A stretch of 64,000 nt of DNA from contig NZ_ARYK01000005.1 of the NCBI RefSeq assembly GCF_000685275.1, forward strand, positions 124,001 through 188,000, written 5' to 3'. The position numbers and the translations under genes are program-made. The notes beneath the pieces are model-generated. The model saw nothing but the letters and a program-made list of their open reading frames with translations, was not told where the DNA came from and did no database searches. Positions 16,622 through 25,747 of this stretch are shown here, piece by piece. How positions within the stretch are numbered: the stretch's first letter is position 1; every line of letters begins with the position of its first letter. The DNA comes from Hyphomonas johnsonii MHS-2. GTDB taxonomy: Bacteria > Pseudomonadota > Alphaproteobacteria > Caulobacterales > Hyphomonadaceae.

Positions 16622-19600
16622 TCAGGCTTTTTCGGCCACCTTCTTCTTCACCTTCGGCTTGGCCTTGGGCAACAGCAGGTGGGCAATCTCCTTCGGCACG
16701 ATCATCAGGATCTGGTTGATCGCCGTGTTCCACTCCGCCAGCAGCTCGTTCGCGCGGATTGATCCCGTCCGGTCGGCATGTTCCTGGACCAGTGCCCGGC
16801 ACGACTCGATATGTTCGGTCGGCATGCCAGCCAGCGAATGCCAGTCGATCGAGTCCGGGTTCGCGAACCGCTCGAACCGCTGCTCCGGATCCCAGACAAA
16901 AGCGACACCGCCCGTCATGCCGGCACCGAAATTGTCCCCGACCGGGCCGAGGATAACCGCGCGTCCGCCGGTCATGTACTCACAGCCGTTCGCACCACAC
17001 CCCTCAACCACGGTCCTGGCGCCGGAATTGCGCACGGCAAACCGCACGCCCGCCGTGCCGGAGGCAAACAGCTTGCCTGCCGTCGCACCGTAAAGGCAGG
17101 TATTGCCGACAATCGCATCGCCGGATGCAGACCGCCGCTCGCGCGGTTTCGGCGCCACGACGATCGTCGCACCCGACAGGCCCTTGCCGACATAGTCATT
17201 GGCATCGCCGATCACTTCGAGCAGCAGGCCCTGCACGCTGAACGCGCCGAGCGACTGGCCGGCCGAACCTTCCAGCCGGATATGCAGCCTTCCCTCCGGC
17301 AATGCGCTCATGCCGAACTTGCGGGTGATCGCCGAACTCGACCGCGCACCGATGGCCCGCATCGTGTTCTGGACATTGTATTCCAGCTGCATCTTCTCGC
17401 CACGCTCGAAGAAAGGCTCCGCGTCACGCAGGATCTGCACGTCCAGCGAATCCGGCACTTCCTCGCGCCGGGTCGGCTGGTAGACGACGGGGTGATCGGT
17501 ATCGACCTGCACCAGCAGCGGGTTGAGATCGAGGTCATCGAGGTGGGCTGCACCGCGGCTGACCTGGACCAGGAGGTCGGTCCGCCCGATCGCTTCATCG
17601 AGTGAGGTCAGGCCCAGCGAGGCCAGCACTTCGCGCACGTCCTCGGCGATGAAGCTCATCAGGTTCACCACCTTTTCCGGTGTCCCGGTAAAGTGCGCCC
17701 GCAATGCTTCGTCCTGGACGCAGACACCGACCGGACAGGTGTTGGAATGGCACTGGCGCACCATGATGCACCCCATCGCAATCAGGCTGGCCGTGCCGAT
17801 GCCGTATTCCTCGGCGCCGAGCATGGCAGCGATCACAATATCGCGCCCGGTGCGCAGGCCGCCATCTGTGCGCAGCGTGACCTTGTCGCGCAGGTTGTTG
17901 AGGCTGAGAATCTGGTGCGCCTCGGCCAGGCCAAGCTCCCAGGGCAGGCCGGCATACTTGATCGAGGTTTGCGGACTGGCGCCCGTGCCCCCGACACCGC
18001 CGGCGATCAGGATGATGTCCGCCTTGGCTTTCGCCACGCCAGCGGCCACCGTGCCGACACCTGACTGCGCGACGAGCTTCACGCAGACCCGTACTTCCGG
18101 GTTGATCTGCTTCAGGTCGTAGATCAGCTGGGCCAGGTCTTCGATCGAATAGATGTCATGGTGCGGCGGCGGCGAGATCAGCATCACGCCGGGCGTCGCA
18201 TGGCGCAGCTTGGCGATGAACTCCGTCACCTTGAATCCCGGCAGCTGGCCGCCTTCGCCGGGCTTCGCGCCCTGCGCGATCTTGATCTCGATCTCGCGGC
18301 ACTGGTTGAGATATTCCGCCGTTACGCCGAAGCGGCCGGAGGCAACCTGCTTGACCGCCGAGTTCATGTTGTCGCCGTTCGGCAAGGGCCGGTAGCGCGC
18401 CCTGTCCTCGCCGCCCTCACCGGACACGGATTTCGCACCGATCCGGTTCATCGCGATGTTCAGCGTACCGTGTGCTTCGGGGCTCAGCGCGCCGAGCGAC
18501 ATGCCCGGCGTGACGAACCGCTTCCGAATCTCGTTGATCGACTGAACCTGCGTCAGCGGAACCGCCTCGCCCGCCACCTTGAAGTCCAGCAGGTCGCGCA
18601 GCTGGATCGGATCACGCGCATGCACGGCCTCGACATATTTGCGATAGATCGAATAGTCGCCGCGATTGCAGGCCGCCTGCAATGTGTGGATCAGGTTCCC
18701 GTCCAGCGCATGCGGCTCTTCGTTCGCCCTCAGACGGTAGAAACCACCAACCGGGAGAGACACCACATCCTCGTCAAACGCCGCTTCATGGCGAACCAGC
18801 GCGTTCTCTTCCAGGCCAGCGAGACCCAGGCCCGAGATACGGCTGTTCATGCCGGGGAAATAATCCGCGACAAGTGCACGCGACAGCCCGAGCGCCTCGA
18901 AATTGTAACCGCCGCGATACGACGAGATCACGGAGATACCCATCTTCGAGATGATCTTGAGCAGCCCGGCCTCGACAGCGTCCTTGTAGTTCTTGACGCA
19001 CTCGTTCAGCGTCATCTCGCCGAACAGGCCGCGCGCGTGCCGGTCAGCGATCACGTCCTGCGCAAGATAGGCGTTCACACATGTTGCGCCGACGCCCACC
19101 AGGACCGCGAAATAGTGCGTGTCCAGGCATTCTGACGACCGCACCGTGATCGAGCAGAACGTCCGCAGGCCCTGCGCCACGAGGTGCGAATGCACCGCGC
19201 CGGTCGCCAGGATCATCGGGATCGCGATCTTGTCCGCAGACTGATACTGGTCGGTCAGCACGATATGTTCGCGGCCCTCGCGCACGGCTTCCTCCGCCTC
19301 GCGCCGGATCCGGCTCAGCGCATCCTTCAGCGCGCCGCCATCCGCAGTCGCGTCCGCCTCATCGAACGTGCAGTCGATCTCGGCCATGCCGACGCCCAGC
19401 CGGACGATCAGGCGTTCGTACATGCCCGTCGTCAGCACCGGGCTCTCCAGCACGAAGACTTCCTGCTGCGACTTGTCCGTATCCAGCACGTTGCCCAGGT
19501 TCTTGAACCGCGTCTTCAGGCTCATGACCCGCGCCTCGCGCAGCGGATCGACGGGCGGGTTGGTCACCTGGCTGAAATTTTGCCGGAAGAAATGACTCAT

Positions 19601-21163
19601 CGGCCGGTAGGAGAAAGACAGGACCGCGGGCGCCGTGTCATCCCCCATCGACCCGATTGCCTCCTTGGCCGTTTCGGCCATGGGCGCGAGGATCAGTTCC
19701 AGCGTCTCGAGCGAATAGCCGGCCGCCGTCTTGCGCCGCAGGAGTTCCTCCTTGCTGTAAAGCTGGGGCTCCTCGCCCGGGCCGATTTCCGGCTCAAGCT
19801 CTGTCACGCTGGACAGCCATTCCTCATAAGGGTTTTCGGCAGCGAGGAAATCGATCAGCTCACGGTGTTCGTAGAACTTGCCTGTCTTGAGGTCGGCCGC
19901 AATCATGCCACCGGCCGGAATGGATCCGCGCTTGGCCACTTCATGGTCGCCCAGCGGGCACATGCCGGCTTCCGATCCGACAGCCAGGATGCCGTCGGTC
20001 GTCAGGGCGTAACGCAGCGGTCTCAGGCCGTTCCGGTCAAGCCCGGCAATCGCCCAGCGTCCGTCATAGGCGGCAATGCCGGCAGGGCCGTCCCAGGGTT
20101 CCATCACGGAATTGCAATAATCGTACAGCGCCTGGTGCGAGGACGGCATCACCGAATCCCGCTTCGACCAGGCTTCCGGTATCAGCATGGCCTTGGCCAT
20201 CGGTGCCGGGCGGCCCGACTTGCAGAGCAGTTCGAACACCGAATCCAGCGCACCGGAATCCGATGAGCCGTCCGGGATGACCGGCTTGATGTCGTCGACA
20301 TGTTCGCCAAAGGCTTCCGAGACCATGCGGATCTCGTGGCTCTTCATCCAGTTCTTGTTGCCGCGCAGCGTGTTGATCTCGCCATTATGGGCGATCATCC
20401 GGAAAGGCTGGGCCAGCGACCATTGCGGGAACGTGTTGGTCGAATAACGCTGGTGGTAGATCGCGAAGTTCGAGATGAAGCGCGGGTCGCGCAGGTCGAG
20501 ATAGAAATTGTCGATGTCCTGCGCCAGGAACATGCCCTTGTAGATCAGCGAGGAATGGCTGAGCGAGCAGACATAGAAACCCGGAATCGCCATTTCGCGG
20601 GCCCGGCGTTCAATCCGGCGGCGGCAGATATACAGCGCCCGCTCCAGGTCTTCCGGCGAACGGGCCTGCGCATCGCGGAACATGATCTGTTCGATTGCCG
20701 GGCGCGTGTCCTTGGCCTTCTGGCCGATCACCGACACATCGACCGGCGGCTGGCGCCAGCCATAGATGTAAAAGCCGAAATGCAGCACTTCGGTCTCGAC
20801 GATCGTGCGCGCCGCTTCCTGGGCCGCAAAATCGGTGCGCGGAAGGAATATCTGGCCAACACAGATCGGGTCGTCGGTCGGCGTGTGCCCGGTGCGGGTG
20901 ACATGCTCACGGAAGAAATCCTGTGGCACGGCCACGCGGATACCCGCGCCGTCCCCGGTCTTGCCATCGGCGTCGACCGCCCCGCGGTGCCAGACATTCT
21001 TCAGCGCCATGATGCCCATCTCGACAATCTCGCGGCGCGGCTTGCCGTCCAGCGCGGCAACAAGACCGACGCCGCAGGCATCGTGCTCGTCGGCGGGGTC
21101 ATAGGCATGGCCATCGACCAGCTTCTGGCGGTTGGCTTCGTACTGTTTCACGTAATCTGACAT
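16622..21163 (-). CDS. gltB: Glutamate synthase (NADPH) large subunit
   Basis: Converts 2-oxoglutarate and glutamine to two glutamates, with electrons from the small subunit. 1513 aa, full length. N-terminal class-II glutamine amidotransferase with catalytic Cys30 in DEHDACGVG, so a 29-residue propeptide is removed. A central domain is followed by the FMN-binding synthase domain, the 3Fe-4S cysteines in GCIMVRQCHSNTCPVGV, and the C-terminal GXGXG beta-helix (GGRAVILGPVGDNFGAGMTGG). It starts 5 nt after the stop of gltD on the same strand, so gltD-gltB is an operon with the small-subunit gene first. The tail is lysine-rich (AKPKVKKKVAEKA). Confidence 0.98.
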   Translation of the reverse strand: MSDYVKQYEANRQKLVDGHAYDPADEHDACGVGLVAALDGKPRREIVEMGIMALKNVWHRGAVDADGKTGDGAGIRVAVPQDFFREHVTRTGHTPTDDPICVGQIFLPRTDFAAQEAARTIVETEVLHFGFYIYGWRQPPVDVSVIGQKAKDTRPAIEQIMFRDAQARSPEDLERALYICRRRIERRAREMAIPGFYVCSLSHSSLIYKGMFLAQDIDNFYLDLRDPRFISNFAIYHQRYSTNTFPQWSLAQPFRMIAHNGEINTLRGNKNWMKSHEIRMVSEAFGEHVDDIKPVIPDGSSDSGALDSVFELLCKSGRPAPMAKAMLIPEAWSKRDSVMPSSHQALYDYCNSVMEPWDGPAGIAAYDGRWAIAGLDRNGLRPLRYALTTDGILAVGSEAGMCPLGDHEVAKRGSIPAGGMIAADLKTGKFYEHRELIDFLAAENPYEEWLSSVTELEPEIGPGEEPQLYSKEELLRRKTAAGYSLETLELILAPMAETAKEAIGSMGDDTAPAVLSFSYRPMSHFFRQNFSQVTNPPVDPLREARVMSLKTRFKNLGNVLDTDKSQQEVFVLESPVLTTGMYERLIVRLGVGMAEIDCTFDEADATADGGALKDALSRIRREAEEAVREGREHIVLTDQYQSADKIAIPMILATGAVHSHLVAQGLRTFCSITVRSSECLDTHYFAVLVGVGATCVNAYLAQDVIADRHARGLFGEMTLNECVKNYKDAVEAGLLKIISKMGISVISSYRGGYNFEALGLSRALVADYFPGMNSRISGLGLAGLEENALVRHEAAFDEDVVSLPVGGFYRLRANEEPHALDGNLIHTLQAACNRGDYSIYRKYVEAVHARDPIQLRDLLDFKVAGEAVPLTQVQSINEIRKRFVTPGMSLGALSPEAHGTLNIAMNRIGAKSVSGEGGEDRARYRPLPNGDNMNSAVKQVASGRFGVTAEYLNQCREIEIKIAQGAKPGEGGQLPGFKVTEFIAKLRHATPGVMLISPPPHHDIYSIEDLAQLIYDLKQINPEVRVCVKLVAQSGVGTVAAGVAKAKADIILIAGGVGGTGASPQTSIKYAGLPWELGLAEAHQILSLNNLRDKVTLRTDGGLRTGRDIVIAAMLGAEEYGIGTASLIAMGCIMVRQCHSNTCPVGVCVQDEALRAHFTGTPEKVVNLMSFIAEDVREVLASLGLTSLDEAIGRTDLLVQVSRGAAHLDDLDLNPLLVQVDTDHPVVYQPTRREEVPDSLDVQILRDAEPFFERGEKMQLEYNVQNTMRAIGARSSSAITRKFGMSALPEGRLHIRLEGSAGQSLGAFSVQGLLLEVIGDANDYVGKGLSGATIVVAPKPRERRSASGDAIVGNTCLYGATAGKLFASGTAGVRFAVRNSGARTVVEGCGANGCEYMTGGRAVILGPVGDNFGAGMTGGVAFVWDPEQRFERFANPDSIDWHSLAGMPTEHIESCRALVQEHADRTGSIRANELLAEWNTAINQILMIVPKEIAHLLLPKAKPKVKKKVAEKA

Positions 21164-21168
21164 CTGCT

Positions 21169-22614
21169 CTACTCCGCCGCGACTTTCGCGGCCCGGGTGG
21201 CCGCCTTCATCGCCTGATGCATCGATGCGGCTGCATCGCGCCCGTCCTTGATCGCCCAGACCACGAGAGATGCCCCGCGGACGATGTCGCCCGCCGCATA
21301 CACGCCGGTCAGGCTGGTTTCCATGGTTGCATAATCGACCCGCACGGCGCCCCAGCGGTTCACCGTCAATGCCGGTTCGTTGAACAGGTCCGGCAGGTCT
21401 TCCGGGTCAAATCCCAGCGCCTTGATCACCAGGTCGACCTTGACGTCGATCGTGTCGCCGGACTTGATCGGGCTCTGCCGTCCGCTCGCGTCCGGTTCGC
21501 CCAGCCGCATCAGCGCCGCACGCACCGCCTTTACCTTGCCGGCCTTGGTGACGAGGATCACTTCGGGCGAAGCCAGCCATTCGAACACGACACCTTCTTC
21601 TTCGGCATTGGCCACTTCGCGCGGGCTGCCGGGCATGTTCGCCCGGTCGCGGCGATAGAGACAGGTCACGGACTTCGCGCCCTGGCGCACGGCCGTGCGG
21701 ACACAGTCCATCGCCGTGTCACCGCCACCGATCACGACCACGCGCTTGCCTTCGGCATTCAGCGTTCCATCGTCAAAGGCCGGCACGTCGTCGCCAAAAC
21801 TCTTGCGGTTGGAGGCGGTCAGGTAGTCGAGCGCAGCCAGCACGCCTTCAGCATCTGCGCCGGGACATTTCAGGTCCTTGGCCTTGTAGACGCCTGTCGC
21901 GATCAGCACCGTGTCGTGCGTCTTGCGCAGGGCCTGAAGCGAGACATCCTCGCCGACCCGCGTATTGAACTTGAATGTGATTCCGCTGTCCTCGAGGCGC
22001 TTGATGCGCCGTTCCACGACAGGTTTTTCCAGCTTGAATCCTGGAATACCGTAGACGAGCAGGCCGCCGCCCCGGTCATAGGCGTCATACACCGTGACCT
22101 GATAGCCCTTGCGGCGCAGCTGTTCGGCAGCCGCCAGCCCGCCGGGGCCCGCGCCGATGATGCCGGCCGACTGCTTGCGTTCGCGCGGCGGCACGATCGG
22201 CTTGACCCAGCCCTCTTCCCACGCCGTGTCGGTGATGTATTTCTCGACGGCCCCGATCGTGACCGTGCCGTGGCCCGATTGCTCGACCGTGCAGATGCCT
22301 TCGCACAGCTTGTCCTGCGGACAGATACGCCCGCAGATCTCCGGCATGTTGTTGGTGGCCGACGAAACCTGCCACGCTTCCTCGAGCCGCCCCTCGGCGG
22401 CCAGTTTCAGCCAGTCGGGAATATTGTTCTGCAACGGGCAGCCCTGCTGGCAGAACGGCACGCCGCACTGCGAACAGCGCGCAGCCTGCGCCGCCGCGGC
22501 CTCAAGGTGGTAGTCGGAATAGACTTCCTCGAAATCCTGGGTCCGCTGCTCCGGCGCACGTTTTACCGGCATCGACCGTTCGAGCCGTACAAATTGCTGC
22601 ATCTTTCCCGCCAT
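21169..22614 (-). CDS. gltD: Glutamate synthase (NADPH) small subunit
   Basis: 481-aa FAD/4Fe-4S subunit that passes electrons from NADPH to GltB. The N-terminal cysteine-rich cluster region is RCSQCGVPFCQQGCPLQNN and ICGRICPQDKLCEGICT. The FAD loop GAGPGGLAAAEQL and the NADPH loop VIGGGDTAMDC follow. It is the promoter-proximal gene of gltD-gltB. The 248-nt space upstream, shared with divergent uppP, is AT-rich and contains inverted repeats, so control of nitrogen assimilation probably acts there. Confidence 0.97.
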   Translation of the reverse strand: MAGKMQQFVRLERSMPVKRAPEQRTQDFEEVYSDYHLEAAAAQAARCSQCGVPFCQQGCPLQNNIPDWLKLAAEGRLEEAWQVSSATNNMPEICGRICPQDKLCEGICTVEQSGHGTVTIGAVEKYITDTAWEEGWVKPIVPPRERKQSAGIIGAGPGGLAAAEQLRRKGYQVTVYDAYDRGGGLLVYGIPGFKLEKPVVERRIKRLEDSGITFKFNTRVGEDVSLQALRKTHDTVLIATGVYKAKDLKCPGADAEGVLAALDYLTASNRKSFGDDVPAFDDGTLNAEGKRVVVIGGGDTAMDCVRTAVRQGAKSVTCLYRRDRANMPGSPREVANAEEEGVVFEWLASPEVILVTKAGKVKAVRAALMRLGEPDASGRQSPIKSGDTIDVKVDLVIKALGFDPEDLPDLFNEPALTVNRWGAVRVDYATMETSLTGVYAAGDIVRGASLVVWAIKDGRDAAASMHQAMKAATRAAKVAAE

Positions 22615-22639
22615 TCGGACCTCCAGTCAGGACTGGCGT

Positions 22640-22790
22640 CCATTTACACTGCCGCGACGGCCTTTCACAAGCACCAAAGTCCTGATACAAATCATATTGA
22701 TACTTTAATAGCGTATTCTGGAGTTATCTCCCGGGGAATTTTTGACTTCTTTGTCAATTGAGTATCGTTTTGATATCTCCATAGGCACTG
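22640..22790 (-). promoter_or_regulatory. AT-rich upstream region of gltDB with inverted repeat
   Basis: This part of the gltD-uppP spacer is unusually AT-rich for the window. It holds TTGAC-N6-GTCAA (22742-22757), the direct repeat GATAC at about 22684 and 22699, and TATC-N5-GATA around 22763-22775. On the minus strand TTGACA (22757-22752) could be a -35 element. The regulator cannot be named. Confidence 0.4.
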
Positions 22791-22862
22791 CCTCAGCCGG
22801 GCAAACTCGGCTAGGCGAAAGACTTCACCCGACGACCCGCCTTGCCTGAAAGATGCTTCCCC

Positions 22863-23714
22863 ATGTCCCTGCTGCAACTCATCATCATTGCCACCCTTCA
22901 GGGTTTCACCGAGTGGCTGCCGATTTCCTCGTCAGCCCATGTCCTGCTCGCCTCCGGCTATTTCGGTCTCGAAGGCCGTGACGAATTGCTGATCAATGCG
23001 GTCTCCAATCTCGGGACGCTGGCTGCGATGCTGCTGTATTTCCGCAAGGATGTCGCCCGCGCCGTGATGGGCGGGTTCGAACTCGTCGCCGCGCCGGTCA
23101 GCCGCAAGCCCCTCTCACCCGGCGCCCGTCTCGCACTCTGCATCCTCGTGGCAACGCCGGTCGCGCTCGCCGTGGCCGCGGTGTACGAAAAATTCCTGCC
23201 GCCCGAAATGCAGGCCATGCTTCGCAGCGCCTACACCGTCGCTGGCGCCACCATCGTGTTCGGCGCGCTGCTCTGGTGGGCGGATGCCAAGGGCGGACGC
23301 GAACGCACCGAGGCCGACATGACGCTCGGCCACGCTTTCCTGATCGGGGCAACCCAGGCCATCGCGGCCATCATCCCCGGCACCAGCCGCTCCGGCATCA
23401 CGATGACCGCCGCACGTGCCTTCGGCTATGCCCGGCCCGAGGCAGCGCGGTTCTCGATGCTGATCGGCGCGCCTATTCTGGCGGCCGCTGGCCTCTATGG
23501 CGCTCTCGGGCTGATGGACACGCCGGCCACTGCCGGTGCCGTGACCTTCCAGGACGGAATGATCGTTGCCGGCGTGGCCTTCCTCACCGGTTTGGCCTCG
23601 ATCGCGGCCCTGATGGCGATCCTGCGCAGGATAAGTTTTCTTCCCTTCGTGCTTTACCGGTTCGCACTGGGCATCGCGCTTCTCCTGACCACACCGATGG
23701 TCGGTCTCCTCTAG
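22863..23714 (+). CDS. uppP: Undecaprenyl-diphosphatase (BacA/UppP)
   Basis: 283-aa polytopic inner-membrane enzyme that recycles undecaprenyl diphosphate to the monophosphate carrier for peptidoglycan and surface glycans. Family motifs are present: QGFTEWLPISSSAH (13-26) and PGTSRSG (172-178), the latter with the catalytic serine and arginine. About eight hydrophobic segments are predicted. ATG 22863 matches the usual N-terminus; a TTG seven codons upstream is less likely. Confidence 0.96.
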   Translation: MSLLQLIIIATLQGFTEWLPISSSAHVLLASGYFGLEGRDELLINAVSNLGTLAAMLLYFRKDVARAVMGGFELVAAPVSRKPLSPGARLALCILVATPVALAVAAVYEKFLPPEMQAMLRSAYTVAGATIVFGALLWWADAKGGRERTEADMTLGHAFLIGATQAIAAIIPGTSRSGITMTAARAFGYARPEAARFSMLIGAPILAAAGLYGALGLMDTPATAGAVTFQDGMIVAGVAFLTGLASIAALMAILRRISFLPFVLYRFALGIALLLTTPMVGLL

Positions 23715-23721
23715 GCGGGGC

Positions 23722-23747
23722 GGAACCCATCTGCGTGGCCGCGAGTT
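23722..23747 (+). promoter_or_regulatory. Candidate EcfG-type (general stress) promoter of the DUF2383-like gene
   Basis: GGAAC at 23722-23726, 17 nt, then AGTT at 23744-23747, one base off the alphaproteobacterial EcfG pattern GGAAC-N16/17-CGTT. It points to the lipoprotein gene at 23784. A small hairpin CCGGTGT/ACACCGG (23751-23770) sits between it and the ribosome binding site. Confidence 0.4.
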
Positions 23748-23783
23748 GGTCCGGTGTCCAACAACACCGGAAAGGATTTTCCC

Positions 23784-24344
23784 ATGAGACTCCACATTTA
23801 CGCTCTGACCGCCATTGCTGCGCCGCTCGCCCTTGGCGCCTGCGCCAATGCCGGCCTCTCCCAGCAGGAGCAGGCCGCAGCGTCGCAAAGCGCGGCTGAA
23901 GCGCCCTATCTCAAGGCCGAAGTCACAGCCCTCAACAAGCTCGCCGCGATCTACATCGACGCTGCCGCCCTCTACAAACAGGCCGCCGATATTCCTGACG
24001 AGAACAATGGCCTGAAGGAAATGCTTCTCAGCCTGCACGACTACCGCAACGGCGAACGCGAAGTGATCCAGGACCGCGTCATTGCGCTCGGCGGCCAGCC
24101 AGCCACCATGGGCGAAGCGCTCGGCACCGGCCACCGGACCTTCACGGCCCTGCGGACTGCCGTCGACAATGATTCCGAAGTCGCCGTCGAGGAAGTGTTG
24201 CGCGGTGAGGAATACATTCGCGACGAACTTGCCAAAGTCGCCGCAAAAGACCTGACACCGGAAACCAGCGCCCTGATCGCCAAGCTCCAGGTATCGGTCA
24301 AGGCAGAGATCACGAAACTGAAGGCAACCGACCAGGCCATCTGA
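23784..24344 (+). CDS. DUF2383/PA2169-like four-helix-bundle lipoprotein
   Basis: 186 aa. A lipoprotein signal peptide ends LALGAC (Cys20). The rest is all-helical and resembles the ferritin-like DUF2383 (PA2169) domain, with helices such as NKLAAIYIDAAALYKQAADI and VEEVLRGEEYIRDELAKVAA. Members are often stress-induced; biochemical function is unknown. ATG 23784 follows GGAAAGGA. A candidate EcfG promoter upstream fits a stress role. Confidence 0.72.
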   Translation: MRLHIYALTAIAAPLALGACANAGLSQQEQAAASQSAAEAPYLKAEVTALNKLAAIYIDAAALYKQAADIPDENNGLKEMLLSLHDYRNGEREVIQDRVIALGGQPATMGEALGTGHRTFTALRTAVDNDSEVAVEEVLRGEEYIRDELAKVAAKDLTPETSALIAKLQVSVKAEITKLKATDQAI

Positions 24345-24436
24345 CCTGATCGGCCCGGATGACCAAACACCCGGACGGCCATTCGTATGCGACTTGATCG
24401 TGTGCGGATGGCCATGCGATTCTGGCGCCACGCAAA

Positions 24437-24480
24437 GCAACACGCGCCCGGTGCCCAATTGGCGCCCCGCCGCGTGTTGC
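24437..24480. terminator. Strong hairpin in convergent spacer
   Basis: GCAACACGCG (24437-24446) and CGCGTGTTGC (24471-24480) form a perfect 10-bp inverted repeat around a 24-nt loop that itself contains GGTGCC/GGCGCC. It lies in the 276-nt gap between the DUF2383-like gene (+) and the NDUFA9-like gene (-), and is probably a bidirectional terminator. I see no gene in this gap. Confidence 0.5.
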
Positions 24481-24620
24481 CCCTCTCGCATCGTGCGTCC
24501 CAAACGCCTGCGGAGAATGCCTATCTGATGCACCAATCAGGCACGCAAGACGGCACATATCAGGCAATTTGCGGGCATTTTTATTCGGGTAGCATTCAGG
24601 TTGGCTGTGCCAGCCGCCCG

Positions 24621-25610
24621 TCAGGCGTCGGCGGGCTTGCTGAATTCCCCGTACGGACGGAAACGCCACAGGTAGGTCGGGGCAATCGATTCAACCGATT
24701 CCAGATGCGTCAGGCCAAGCTCGGCGGCTGTCAGGGCATCCTGCGCCACTACATTGTCCGTCTTCAGCATCTGGACCTGGTCGCCCGTCAGGGGCGGCTC
24801 ACCGATCATGCCCCAGGAAAACGGCGGGATGTAGCGCCAGATTGCTCCGAAGATATAGCCCATCGGGCGGGCAACGAAGAAGGGCAGCGACAGTTTGAAC
24901 CGGCGCCGGTCAACCTGCTTCAGGATGTAGTCGTAGATCTCGTTGAACGTATATGTCCGCGGCCCACCCAGCTCGTAGGTCTTGCCGGCCGCGCCTTCCA
25001 GATCGACGGCCTGCGCGATCGCATCGGCAACATCGCCGGCATAGATCGGTTGCAGCCGCGTCTTGCCGCCGCCGACCGACGGCAGGATCGGCAGGAACCG
25101 TGTCATCTGGGCAAACCGGTTGAGGAAACCGTCTTCCGGGCCGAACACGATTGACGGCCGCAGGATTGTCGCCGTCGGAATTGCGGCGCGCACGGCCGCC
25201 TCGGCTTCGCCCTTGGTGCGGCCATAGTCGGAACGGGATTCGGTGTTGGCACCGATGGCAGACACCTGCACGAAGCGGGTGATGCCCTTCCCGGCCGCCA
25301 CTTCAGCCAGCAGGGCCGCGCCATCGCGCTGCGCTGACTCAAAGCTCTGCGGGCCCTTCTCGAACAGGATGCCGACCAGGTTCACCACCGCGTCAGCGCC
25401 GTCCAGCGCCCGCTCGATGGAGGCGCGGTCACGAATGTTCGCCTGCACGATATCGACCCATCCCGGCGGGCCGGCGAGGCGCACGTCCTGCGCGGTGTTC
25501 ACATGACGGCAAGCCACGCGAACGCGATAGCCTTTTTCCACAAGCGTGCGGGCTGCATAGCGGCCGATAAAGCCCGAGCCCCCGAAAACCGTTACCAGTC
25601 CCTTGGTCAT
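24621..25610 (-). CDS. NDUFA9-like atypical SDR, NAD(P)H-binding protein
   Basis: 329-aa atypical short-chain dehydrogenase related to the complex I NDUFA9 (39-kDa) subunit. The Rossmann loop VFGGSGFIGRYAARTL is at the N-terminus, followed by NIRDRASIERALDGADAVVNLVG. The active-site Tyr-Lys is replaced or shifted (SDYGRTKGEAE). In alphaproteobacteria such proteins are thought to help complex I assembly or quinone-related steps; the activity is not certain. ATG 25610 is preceded by ACAGGTGA. It is convergent with the DUF2383-like gene. Confidence 0.85.
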   Translation of the reverse strand: MTKGLVTVFGGSGFIGRYAARTLVEKGYRVRVACRHVNTAQDVRLAGPPGWVDIVQANIRDRASIERALDGADAVVNLVGILFEKGPQSFESAQRDGAALLAEVAAGKGITRFVQVSAIGANTESRSDYGRTKGEAEAAVRAAIPTATILRPSIVFGPEDGFLNRFAQMTRFLPILPSVGGGKTRLQPIYAGDVADAIAQAVDLEGAAGKTYELGGPRTYTFNEIYDYILKQVDRRRFKLSLPFFVARPMGYIFGAIWRYIPPFSWGMIGEPPLTGDQVQMLKTDNVVAQDALTAAELGLTHLESVESIAPTYLWRFRPYGEFSKPADA

Positions 25611-25747
25611 GTCACCTGTCTCACTCGCTGGCTGGGCCAGAATTTTGCCTGCCGCCTTTGACCATAGAGACCGGCCTCTGTCCATGCGGCAAGAACTGAC
25701 GCAGCGGGCAAATTCGCCCGCGCAATGGGCGCGGGCCGGTCATCCGG

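Noticed and set aside
24387-25154. Plus-strand frame in and beyond the 24.4 kb gap
   Set aside because: It runs antisense to the NDUFA9-like gene and crosses a hairpin; no ribosome binding site or domain.
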